From the NCBI GenBank assembly GCA_036278755.1, contig DASUKL010000078.1:1-33300 (forward strand): a stretch of DNA of 33,300 nt. Reading direction: 5' to 3'. The notes beneath the pieces are model-generated. The model ran no database searches and was not told where the DNA came from. It was given only the letters and a program-made list of their open reading frames with translations. Below are positions 23,630 through 30,720 of the stretch, piece by piece. This stretch comes from DASUKL01 sp036278755. Lineage in GTDB: Bacteria; Chloroflexota; Limnocylindria; Limnocylindrales; CSP1-4. How positions within the stretch are numbered: position 1 is the first letter of the stretch; each line of letters starts with the position of its first letter. Both the position numbers and the translations under genes were made by a program.

Positions 23630-23635
23630 AGTGTA
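23630..23635 (-). promoter_or_regulatory. -10 box TACACT for the DHA2 transporter
   Basis: TACACT is 8 nt before the ATG at 23621 on the minus strand; the same hexamer serves the gene at 26582. Confidence 0.45.
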
Positions 23636-23670
23636 GGCGGCGGAGGCTCGGGGACGGCCGAAGCGGGCGC

Positions 23671-23676
23671 TACGAT
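23671..23676 (+). promoter_or_regulatory. -10 box TACGAT for the DUF6457 gene
   Basis: TACGAT is 25 nt before the ATG at 23702, leaving room for a leader with a strong GGAGGAGG site (23691-23698). This is one of the few genes here with a classical ribosome-binding site. Confidence 0.45.
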
Positions 23677-23701
23677 GGTCGGACAGCGCCGGAGGAGGCC
23701 C

Positions 23702-24055
23702 ATGGCGAGCGACGAACGGTGGACCGCGAGGCGGGCTGACGGGCCCGACGACGACCGCGACGAGGAGCGGATCGACCTGCGCACCTGGCTGGCCCAGCTG
23801 GCCGCGCTACCAGGGTTGAGCGGCCTCAGCGTCAGCCCGGCCGAGGAGCGGGCGCTCCTCGAGCTGACCCGCCTGGCCGCCCACCGCAGCGATCGCATCG
23901 CGGCCCCCATCACGGCCTACGCCGTGGGCCTGGCCCTGGCGGCATCATCGGCAGCCGACCGGGCCCGGGCCCTGGCCTCGATCGTGGCCGAGCTCAGGCC
24001 GCCCGACCGAGGACGCGTCCAGCCTGCCGGACGGGACGACCGGCCAGGGCGGTGA
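23702..24055 (+). CDS. DUF6457 domain protein
   Basis: A 117-residue protein. After an acidic disordered start (DGPDDDRDEE) the helical core DLRTWLAQLAALPGL ... AEERALLELTRLAAHRSDRIAAPITAYAVGLAL matches the DUF6457 pattern as I remember it; related domains occur next to or fused with molybdenum-cofactor genes in Actinobacteria, but none are near here. A strong GGAGGAGG precedes the ATG. Its 3' end overlaps the opposing small zinc-ribbon gene by 62 bp. Confidence 0.75.
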   Translation: MASDERWTARRADGPDDDRDEERIDLRTWLAQLAALPGLSGLSVSPAEERALLELTRLAAHRSDRIAAPITAYAVGLALAASSAADRARALASIVAELRPPDRGRVQPAGRDDRPGR

Positions 24056-24200
24056 CCGTTCCGCAGGCCGGGCAGTCGAGCCGCTGGCTGCGGGCGAAGC
24101 GTGGGGGGGTCATCCGGATGGACGCCCCACACCAGGGGCAAGCGAGGGTCACGGCGGCCGCGCCCGGACGTTCCCGGCCGTCGAGATCGAGGTGCTTCAT
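23994..24200 (-). CDS. Small zinc-ribbon protein
   Basis: A 68-residue protein with CPWCG (C21, C24) and CPACG (C43, C46) knuckles separated by a basic stretch, the arrangement of a small zinc ribbon. Function unknown. The tail is rich in Arg and Val. The start could also be the ATG at 24242 (82 residues); neither has a good ribosome-binding site. It overlaps the end of the DUF6457 gene on the other strand, so its reality rests on the two intact CxxC pairs. Confidence 0.6.
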   Translation of the reverse strand: MKHLDLDGRERPGAAAVTLACPWCGASIRMTPPRFARSQRLDCPACGTVTALAGRPVRQAGRVLGRAA

Positions 24201-24257
24201 GTCGGGGAGCTTCGGCCCGGCCCGTGCCAGCTTGGATGTCATCCCCACAACGACCTG

Positions 24258-24263
24258 TATGAT
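24258..24263 (+). promoter_or_regulatory. -10 box TATGAT for the DnaJ-C28 gene
   Basis: TATGAT, a near-consensus -10, is 6 nt before the ATG at 24270. A TTGGAT lies 20 bp further upstream but the spacing is poor for a -35 box. Confidence 0.55.
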
Positions 24264-24269
24264 CGGGCC

Positions 24270-24743
24270 ATGGCGCCCGTCCATCGTCGGCCCGACGGCA
24301 GTTCGGTCGGCGGCTCGACCTACGAAGGGCTGGTCGATCGGCTCATCCGCGACGCGCGGGAGCGTGGGGAGTGGGACGAATCCGCCTTCCACGGCCGCCC
24401 CCTCCCCTCCGCGGAGGACGAGCGCTACGCCGGGGACATGGCCCTCGCCAATCACATCCTGCGCAATGCCGGTGCCGCGCCGCCCTGGATCGAGGCCGAC
24501 CAGCAGGTCCGCCGCCTGGCGGCCGAGATCGACGACCTCCGCCAGCGCCTGGCCGCCGAGCCGGCCGATCGCCCCGCCAGCCGACGACTTCGGGAGCGCC
24601 TGACCGCCCGCATCGCCGAACACGACACGGCGGTCCAGGTCGTCAACGCCCAGGCTCCGACGCCCCGTCAGCACCGCCGCCCCCTGGGCCCGCTTGACGA
24701 TTCGCCCGACGGGGCGCATAGTGGAGGAGACCTCAGCGCCTGA
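24270..24743 (+). CDS. DnaJ-C28-like (DUF1992) domain protein
   Basis: A 157-residue protein. Residues 18-80 match the DnaJ homologue subfamily C member 28 conserved domain: YEGLVDRLIRDARERGEW, then FHGRPLP and NHILRNAGAAPPWIEAD. The family has no J domain itself and its role is not settled. A charged helical stretch (about 80-125) may form a coiled coil and the end is Pro/Asp/Gly-rich. Leaderless start at 24270. Confidence 0.85.
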   Translation: MAPVHRRPDGSSVGGSTYEGLVDRLIRDARERGEWDESAFHGRPLPSAEDERYAGDMALANHILRNAGAAPPWIEADQQVRRLAAEIDDLRQRLAAEPADRPASRRLRERLTARIAEHDTAVQVVNAQAPTPRQHRRPLGPLDDSPDGAHSGGDLSA

Positions 24744-24909
24744 CCATGCTGGTCCGAGCGCAGCTCACACCGCACCGACGCCGCTCCCGCGGTCGCCTGA
24801 GGCCACCGAGAACCAACGCTCCGGACCACCCTGTCCGTCGAGCGCCAACCCGTTCGCCGGTCGCGCGGCGGGCCCCGTAAGGACGAGGCCCGGGCCGCGG
24901 ATCCGAACC

Positions 24910-25131
24910 ATGCACAGGGAAGACATGCTTTCACGAAGCGCATCCACCATCACCCAGGTGAGCCAGCGGGCCGCGGCCATGCGCCGCCAGAACGGCCGGC
25001 GCGGCTTCGGCCGCGACGCCGGCCCCGCCCTCTACTGTCGGACCAACGGCTGCACGACCTACATGCGGCTCGATCCCGCCACCGGGCTCGCCACCTGCCC
25101 CATCTGCGGCGCGATCCGCCGCATCGGCTGA
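24910..25131 (+). CDS. Small zinc-ribbon-like protein
   Basis: A 73-residue protein. A basic N-terminal half (VSQRAAAMRRQNGRRGFGRD) is followed by LYCRTNGCTTYMRL and ATCPICG, giving four cysteines (C43, C48, C63, C66) spaced for one zinc. Function unknown; the basic part could bind nucleic acid. The ATG at 24925 is an alternative with GGGA just upstream. The preceding 166 bp (24744-24909) hold no recognisable gene. Confidence 0.65.
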   Translation: MHREDMLSRSASTITQVSQRAAAMRRQNGRRGFGRDAGPALYCRTNGCTTYMRLDPATGLATCPICGAIRRIG

Positions 25132-25150
25132 GCGCGGCCGAGCCCTACGG

Positions 25151-25156
25151 TATGCT
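25151..25156 (+). promoter_or_regulatory. -10 box TATGCT for the DEAD-box helicase gene
   Basis: TATGCT lies about 77 nt before the chosen TTG start, so this transcript would carry a leader of about 70 nt, unlike the leaderless genes around it. Confidence 0.35.
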
Positions 25157-25232
25157 TGGGCTCGTAGAGACCGACCATCAGCCAACGCCCGGCCAGGCGG
25201 GTCCCAGCCCTGGCCATCCCGGAGCGGACCGC

Positions 25233-26504
25233 TTGACCTTCGACGACCTTGGCCTGCCGGCCGAACTGCTCCGCGCCGTCGCGGAGGAGGGCTTCGAACA
25301 GCCCACCCCTATCCAGGCCGAGGCCATCCCCGTCGTACGGCAGGGCCGTGACCTCATGGCCGCCGCCCAGACCGGCACCGGCAAGACGGCCGCCTTCGCC
25401 CTGCCCATCCTCGAGCGACTGATGGCCACGGCCAACAGCAGCTTCTCGCCGGCCCGCCACCCGGTCCGAGCCCTCGTCCTGGCCCCCACCCGGGAGCTGG
25501 CCATGCAGGACGAGGCCAGCTTCCAGGCCTTCATGCGCCACCTGCCCCAGCTGCGCTCGACCATCATCTTCGGCGGCGTGGACATGGACGCCCAGACGCG
25601 CATCCTGCGCGGCGGCATCGAGATCCTGGTGGCCACGCCCGGCCGCCTCCTCGATCACGTCGGCCAGCGCAACGTCAACCTCGGCCAGGTCGAGGTGCTC
25701 GTCCTCGACGAGGGCGACCGGATGCTCGATATGGGCTTCCTGCCCGACATCAAGCGCATCCTGGCCCTGCTCCCCCGGCAGCGCCAGAACCTCCTCTTCT
25801 CGGCCACCTTCTCGGACGACATCCGGCGCCTCGTGGGCGAGCTGCTCCACGATCCGGCCACGGTCGAGGTCGCGCCCCGCAACGCGGCGGTCGAGACCGT
25901 CCGCCAGCTCGTCTACCCCGTGGATCGGGACCGCAAGGAGGAGCTGCTGGCCCACCTCGTCCGGCGCCACGACCTGCGCCAGGTCCTCGTCTTCACCCGG
26001 ACCAAGATCGCCGCCCGGCGGCTGGCCTCCTGGCTCGACCGGCGAGGCCTCGAGTCGGAGGCCATCCACAGCGACCGCTCGCAGGCCGACCGGATCAAGG
26101 CCCTCGCGGCCTTCAAGGCCGGCGAGGTGCGGGTCCTCGTGGCCACCGACGTGGCCGCCCGAGGCCTGGACATCGAGGATCTCCCCGTGGTCGTCAACTT
26201 CGAGCTGCCCTTCGAGGCCCAGGACTACATCCACCGGATCGGCCGGACCGGCCGCGCCGGGCAGACCGGCGTCGCCATCTCCCTCGTCTGCGTCGACGAG
26301 GTGGACCTCCTGCGGGCCATCCAGCGGCTCCTCCGGCGGGCCATCCCCTGGCAGGTCGAGGAAGGCTTCATCCCCGACCGCGAGGCCGAGCCACGACCCG
26401 TCCGTGGTCGCCTGGCCGGCCACAGCCCGGGCGGCGACCATCGCTACGGCGCCCGCAGGGGCGTGGCCCGCAGCGGCCGGCCACGCGTCGCCGGCGCCCG
26501 CTGA
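25233..26504 (+). CDS. RhlE-like DEAD-box RNA helicase
   Basis: A 423-residue ATP-dependent RNA helicase, probably for ribosome assembly or RNA turnover. The Q motif (FDDLGL ... PTPIQ), motif I AQTGTGKT (45-52), Ia PTRELA, Ib TPGRLLD, III SAT (190-192), IV VLVFTRTK, V ATDVAARGLDIEDL and VI YIHRIGRTGRAG are present. Motif II reads DEGD (159-162), not DEAD. The tail (385-423) is Arg/Gly-rich. I chose the TTG at 25233 because GGAG lies 8 nt upstream and the protein then begins with the family-typical TFDDLGL; an ATG at 25152 would add 27 low-complexity residues. Confidence 0.92.
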   Translation: MTFDDLGLPAELLRAVAEEGFEQPTPIQAEAIPVVRQGRDLMAAAQTGTGKTAAFALPILERLMATANSSFSPARHPVRALVLAPTRELAMQDEASFQAFMRHLPQLRSTIIFGGVDMDAQTRILRGGIEILVATPGRLLDHVGQRNVNLGQVEVLVLDEGDRMLDMGFLPDIKRILALLPRQRQNLLFSATFSDDIRRLVGELLHDPATVEVAPRNAAVETVRQLVYPVDRDRKEELLAHLVRRHDLRQVLVFTRTKIAARRLASWLDRRGLESEAIHSDRSQADRIKALAAFKAGEVRVLVATDVAARGLDIEDLPVVVNFELPFEAQDYIHRIGRTGRAGQTGVAISLVCVDEVDLLRAIQRLLRRAIPWQVEEGFIPDREAEPRPVRGRLAGHSPGGDHRYGARRGVARSGRPRVAGAR

Positions 26505-26568
26505 CCGTCCCGGGGTGGGGTGCCCTGACCCCTGACTTCCGGCCGGTCGCCGGACCGGCACGGCTGGC

Positions 26569-26574
26569 TACACT
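26569..26574 (+). promoter_or_regulatory. -10 box TACACT for the GT87 gene
   Basis: TACACT is 7 nt before the ATG at 26582; no ribosome-binding site is present. Confidence 0.5.
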
Positions 26575-26581
26575 CGGGCCC

Positions 26582-27481
26582 ATGAAGGCGGCCCCCCTGC
26601 GGCTCGCGGCCTCCTCCGGCGCCTGGCGCAGCCGGCTCAGCCCCATCCAGCGGCGGGCCCTGCGCGACGGCCTGTGGGCCCTGGCCGTGGTCTGCCTGGT
26701 GGCCTACCTGGCCGGTTTCGTCATCCCCGCCTGGGTGGGGCTCGACGGCCACGCCTACTGGCAGGCCTGGCAGGCCCCTGCCGGGCTCTACGCCGCGCCG
26801 CCGGCCAGCCGGGACGCCTACCTCTACTCGCCGCTCTTCGCCCAGCTCATCCGACCCCTGGCCCTCCTCCCCTGGCCCGCCTTCCTGACCTGCTGGGCCA
26901 TCCTCCAGGCCGCGGTCTTCGCCTGGCTGCTGCGCCCGCTCCCGGCCCGCTGGTTCGTGGTGGCCTACCTGGCCTGCCTGCCGGAGGTCCTGGAGGCCAA
27001 CATCAACGGCCTTTACGCCCTCATGATCGTGCTCGGCTTCCGCTGGTCGGCCAGCTGGGCCTTCGCCCTCATCACCAAGATCGCCCCCGGGGTCGGCCTG
27101 CTCTGGTTCGCCGCCCGGCAGGAGTGGCGGCGGCTGGCCGCGCCGCTCGTCCTGACCGCCGTCCTGGTCGCCCTCTCGGCCCTCGCCTGGCCGGCCGCCT
27201 GGCAGGCGTGGGTGGATCTCCTCCTGGCCGACAGCGGCGGTGGCGGGGCCAAGACCGCCTTCCTCCTCCCCCGGCTCGTCGTCAGCGCCGTGCTGGTCGT
27301 CCTGGGCGCCCGCCTCGACCGGCGCTGGACCGTGCCGCTGGCCGTGGCCCTGGCCTCGCCGGTCCTCTTCCTCGATAGCTTCACGGTCCTGGCCGCCATC
27401 CCCCGGCTGCGCCGGGCCCAGCCGGCGGCTGCGGATCAGCACCCGCGGCCGGACCCCCAGCTGCTCCCCGAGGCCGCATGA
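26582..27481 (+). CDS. GT87-family membrane glycosyltransferase
   Basis: A 299-residue polytopic membrane protein of the GT-C fold (DUF2029/GT87), which transfers sugars from polyprenyl-phosphate donors outside the membrane. LDGHAYW (54-60) supplies the acidic residue expected in the first outer loop, followed by the family-typical YLYSPLFAQL (80-89) and TKIAPGVGLLWF. It is shorter than many relatives. Leaderless start. The next gene begins inside its stop codon (ATGA). Confidence 0.85.
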   Translation: MKAAPLRLAASSGAWRSRLSPIQRRALRDGLWALAVVCLVAYLAGFVIPAWVGLDGHAYWQAWQAPAGLYAAPPASRDAYLYSPLFAQLIRPLALLPWPAFLTCWAILQAAVFAWLLRPLPARWFVVAYLACLPEVLEANINGLYALMIVLGFRWSASWAFALITKIAPGVGLLWFAARQEWRRLAAPLVLTAVLVALSALAWPAAWQAWVDLLLADSGGGGAKTAFLLPRLVVSAVLVVLGARLDRRWTVPLAVALASPVLFLDSFTVLAAIPRLRRAQPAAADQHPRPDPQLLPEAA

Positions 27482-28812
27482 GCCGGACCGTCCGATCCGC
27501 TCGCCCGATCCCCAGCGGCGTCCTCGCCTCCTGGCGCGCCTTCGGGGGGCCGCGCTACCGGCCGTTCCAGGGCGTGGGGCTGGGCTCGGCCGCGGTCTTC
27601 GCCCTGGCCGGCGATTCGCTGACCATCCCCCTCCTCCTGGTCTGGGGAACCCACCCCGCCCTGGCCACGTTCATCGGGCTGTTGCCCACGACCGGCTCTG
27701 CCGCCCAGCTGCTCGTGCCGGGGCTCCTGCGCCGCGTGGACGGCAACCTGCGCGGGGTCACGACGATGTTCCTGGCCCTCGGTGAGACGCGCGGCCTGTG
27801 GCTCTGCCTGTGCTGCGCCGCGACCGCCGGCGGGCTGATCCCGGTGGGCCTGGGCATCGCCGGCGTGGCCGCGGTCATGGCCCTGGCGGGTGCCTGCCAG
27901 GCCATCGGTGCGACGAACCTGCAGGCCTGGTACGGGGCCGTCCTGCCGGAGGGTGAGCGCCGCCTCGTGGCGCCCCGCGTGACGGGCATCAGCCAGGGCT
28001 TGGGGGCCCTGCTCCTCTTCCCCGCCGCGCTCCTCGTCGACGCCGCCAGCCCCAGCCTGGGCACGATCGTCTACGCCCTGGTCTTCCTCGTCGGCGGAGC
28101 GGCCAGCCTCTTCGAGCTGGCGGCCGTCTTCCAGCTCCCCTCGCCGGGCCGCGTGCGCGTCGCCGCCCGCGGCAGCCAGGCTCCGCCGGCGCCCAACCTC
28201 GAGCGCTTCATCGGCATCATCCGGGCCGCCGCCTTCGGCTCGGGTTTCGGGCCGTACCTCAGCGTCTACGCCATCAGCGTCCTCCACGAGCCGGCCGGCT
28301 TCGCTATCGTCCTCTCCGCCCTCTCGGCCCTAGCCTCGCTGGTGGCCTCGACCTTCGTCGGCGGCTACCTCGCTCGCGGTTCGTCCTCACGCATGCTGCG
28401 CATCTCGTTCCTGCTGCGGGGAGGGGCCATGCTGTTCGGCCTGGGGGCCGTGCCCGGCACGCCCCTGGCCCCGCTCGTCCTGTGCCTCGTGGCCGTGGTC
28501 GTCGCCGCCGGGGCCGCAGCCGGCACGATCGCCGCCAACGAGCGCCTGCTCCGCCTGGCCGGGCTCAGCGGGCTCATCGACGCCCAGGGCCGCTACGTAG
28601 CCGCCAACGCCACGGGGGTGACCGTGGGCCAGAGCCTCAACGCCACGATCCTGGCGGTCAGCCCGGTAGGCTACGTGCCCTTCGCGATGCTCTTCCTCGT
28701 CTCAGGGCTGGTCCGTCTGGGCACGGCCCTCCGCCTCGAGGTCTCGGCGGCCTTCTCCTCGGGCACGGGCATCTGGGGCCCCGACGAGCTGGGCCCGGAG
28801 GGCCGGGCGTGA
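27478..28812 (+). CDS. MFS-like transporter
   Basis: A 444-residue membrane protein with about 12 hydrophobic segments, most similar in layout to MFS transporters, though motif A is not clear. Early helices contain AGDSLTIPLLLVWG and GLLPTTGSAAQLLVPGLL. Its ATG overlaps the GT87 stop codon by 4 bp, so the two are coupled. The last codons lie in a 23-bp direct repeat that recurs at the start of the next gene. Confidence 0.75.
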   Translation: MSRTVRSARPIPSGVLASWRAFGGPRYRPFQGVGLGSAAVFALAGDSLTIPLLLVWGTHPALATFIGLLPTTGSAAQLLVPGLLRRVDGNLRGVTTMFLALGETRGLWLCLCCAATAGGLIPVGLGIAGVAAVMALAGACQAIGATNLQAWYGAVLPEGERRLVAPRVTGISQGLGALLLFPAALLVDAASPSLGTIVYALVFLVGGAASLFELAAVFQLPSPGRVRVAARGSQAPPAPNLERFIGIIRAAAFGSGFGPYLSVYAISVLHEPAGFAIVLSALSALASLVASTFVGGYLARGSSSRMLRISFLLRGGAMLFGLGAVPGTPLAPLVLCLVAVVVAAGAAAGTIAANERLLRLAGLSGLIDAQGRYVAANATGVTVGQSLNATILAVSPVGYVPFAMLFLVSGLVRLGTALRLEVSAAFSSGTGIWGPDELGPEGRA

Positions 28813-28854
28813 GCGGCCGGTCGCCGGCTCGGGGCCCGGAGGGTCGGGCGTGAG
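28791..28854 (+). repeat. 23-bp direct repeat carrying a ribosome-binding site and start/stop
   Basis: Bases 28791-28813 (GGGCCCGGAGGGCCGGGCGT then GAG) recur at 28832-28854 with a single C-to-T change. Each copy holds GGAGG, then 7 nt, then GTGA. In the first copy the TGA ends the MFS gene; in the second the GTG starts the GreA fusion gene. Confidence 0.93.
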
Positions 28855-30067
28855 TCGTTCAGCCCCTGACCTCATCCGCGGCCTGGGGCTGCTCGTGGAC
28901 GGCCCGGTCCGCTGGGGCGAGCGGGTGGGGGCCGGCGGGCCGGGCATCTACGTCGTGGAGTGGCCGCGCCCCGAGCCGCAGGCGCCCATCGACCATGGCG
29001 CCCTGCGAGCCTGGCTGGCCCACGTGCCGGCGCTTCGCCTCGACGGCGCCGAGCCCACGCCCCACGAACTGGCGGCCCGCCTGGCCTCCTTCTGGCTGCC
29101 CACCGAGACGGTGGTCTATGTGGGCTCCACGACGCGTTCCCTGCGGACCCGCCTGGCGGCCCAGGCCGCTACGGTCCTGGGCGACCGGCGCCCGAACGCT
29201 GGCGGCCACTGGCTGAAGACGCTCGAGCACCTCGGACAGGCCCGCGTCTGGTGGGCTGCGACCGATGCGGCCGAGGAATACGCCGACGCCCTCCTCGAGG
29301 CCTTCGCGGCCGAGCTCGGGCAGCCCGGGGCCCTGCCCTTCGCCAACCTCTCCAGCGCCGCGGGTCGGCGAGCCCATGGGCTGACCGGCTCGCTCCTGGC
29401 GGACGAGGAGCCCGCGCCGACCGCCGGGGGCCGACCGCCCGGTCGGCCGGGGACGAGAGTTCCCGGCCCCACCACGAGCTCCCGAGCCCGATCGACGGCC
29501 GGCTCCTCCCGCTCCGGCGCCCCGCGGGTCCCCCTCTCCGGCCCCGCCAGCCCGCCCCGACGGACGCGGCGGGCCGCCCCCAAGACCGCGCCCAAGGCCG
29601 TCGAGCCGGCCTACCTCTCGGCCGGGGGCCTGGCCAAGGTGGAGGCCGAGCTGGCCGACCTGCGCGAGGTCCAACGCCCCCAGGTCATCGGCCGCGTGGC
29701 CTCGGCCCGCGAGCTGGGTGACCTGCGGGAGAACGCCGAGTACCACGCCGCACGCGAGGAGCACGCCTTCCTCGAGGGTCGCATCCTCCAGCTCCAGGAT
29801 CTCGTCGACCGGGCCGTGGTCGTCGAGGGGGGTGGCCGGAACGGGCTGGCCGCGTTGGGCTCGACCGTGACCCTGGCCGACCTCGACGCCGCCGACGCGG
29901 AGATGACGATCACCATCGTGGGCACGGCGGAAGCGGATTCGCGGGCCGGCCGAGTCTCCGATCGATCGCCCATCGGGGCCGCGGTGCTGGGTCATCGGGC
30001 CGGCGACGAGATCGCCGTCCGGACCCCGGCCGGCGAGCGGCGCTACAAGGTCCGCGAGGTCGCCTAG
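28850..30067 (+). CDS. GIY-YIG-like nuclease domain fused to GreA
   Basis: A 405-residue fusion protein. Residues 1-180 look like a GIY-YIG nuclease domain: GIY (32-34), then after a 55-residue insert VYVG (89-92), the UvrC-like helix SLRTRL (R99, R101), H120/K123, a glutamate in the helix DALLEAF (E150) and a late Asn (N166). A basic Pro/Ser/Arg linker (183-254) follows. Residues 255-405 are a complete GreA/GreB factor: the coiled coil with tip GDLRENAEYHAAREE (D291 and E294 match the catalytic D41/E44 of E. coli GreA) and the FKBP-like end DRSPIGAAVLGHRAGDE. GreA inserts into the RNA polymerase channel and triggers RNA cleavage. GTG at 28850 with GGAGG 7 nt upstream. The GreA part is certain, the nuclease part likely. 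Confidence 0.9.
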   Translation: MSRSAPDLIRGLGLLVDGPVRWGERVGAGGPGIYVVEWPRPEPQAPIDHGALRAWLAHVPALRLDGAEPTPHELAARLASFWLPTETVVYVGSTTRSLRTRLAAQAATVLGDRRPNAGGHWLKTLEHLGQARVWWAATDAAEEYADALLEAFAAELGQPGALPFANLSSAAGRRAHGLTGSLLADEEPAPTAGGRPPGRPGTRVPGPTTSSRARSTAGSSRSGAPRVPLSGPASPPRRTRRAAPKTAPKAVEPAYLSAGGLAKVEAELADLREVQRPQVIGRVASARELGDLRENAEYHAAREEHAFLEGRILQLQDLVDRAVVVEGGGRNGLAALGSTVTLADLDAADAEMTITIVGTAEADSRAGRVSDRSPIGAAVLGHRAGDEIAVRTPAGERRYKVREVA

Positions 30068-30720
30068 CGCGGAGCGGAGGCCGGGCGGCTCCCTGGGTCG
30101 GTCCCCCGATCGGCGTCCGGGCTGGCCTCCCAGCTGGCTTCCAGGCGGGCCTTCACGGCCGGCCATTCGGGCGGCAGGATCGAGAAGTAGACCGAGTGGC
30201 GCAGCCGTCCGCCCTGGCTGACCATATGGTTGCGCAGGATGCCCTCCTGGGTCGCCCCCAAGGCCAGGATGGCGGTCCGCGAACGCTCGTTGAGCGAGTC
30301 CGTCTTGAACTCGACCCGGTTGGCCCCCAGCTGCTCGAAGGCGTAGGTCAGCATCAGCAGCTTGGCCTCGCGGTTGACCCCGCTGCGCCACCACGGCCGG
30401 CCGACCCAGGTCCAGCCGATCTCGAGGCGCCGGTCGGGCAGCGAGATGCTCCCGAAGCGGGTGCTGCCCACCGGCTGGCCGGTGGCGCGCAGGATCGTGG
30501 CGAAAGGCAGGGCCCGGCCGGCGGCCTGGTCGGCCAGGGCCGCCTCGAGGTAAGCCCGCAGCGTCTCCCGGGTGTCATGGACGGTCGTCGTCCAGCGCCA
30601 GATCTCGTCGTCAGCGGCGACCGGCAGGAGGCCCTCGAGGTGGTCGAGGCTGAGGGGCTCGAGACGCACGCGCTGGCCTTCGAGCGTCACCGGCTCCAGG
30701 CGCCCCGGGAGGGCGGTCAC
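30064..30720 (-). CDS. RimJ/RimL-like GNAT acetyltransferase
   Basis: A 218-residue GNAT protein. RVRLEPLSLDHLEGLLPVA opens the fold as in RimJ-type N-terminal acetyltransferases. EIGWTWVGRPWWRSGVNREA (100-119) covers the acetyl-CoA region and DSLNERSRTAILALGATQEG the conserved C-terminal part. Acceptor unknown. The GTG at 30720 overlaps the S41 protease stop codon as GTGA, so it is the third gene of that operon. Its own stop codon overlaps that of the GreA fusion gene on the opposite strand by 4 bp. Confidence 0.9.
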   Translation of the reverse strand: MTALPGRLEPVTLEGQRVRLEPLSLDHLEGLLPVAADDEIWRWTTTVHDTRETLRAYLEAALADQAAGRALPFATILRATGQPVGSTRFGSISLPDRRLEIGWTWVGRPWWRSGVNREAKLLMLTYAFEQLGANRVEFKTDSLNERSRTAILALGATQEGILRNHMVSQGGRLRHSVYFSILPPEWPAVKARLEASWEASPDADRGTDPGSRPASAPR

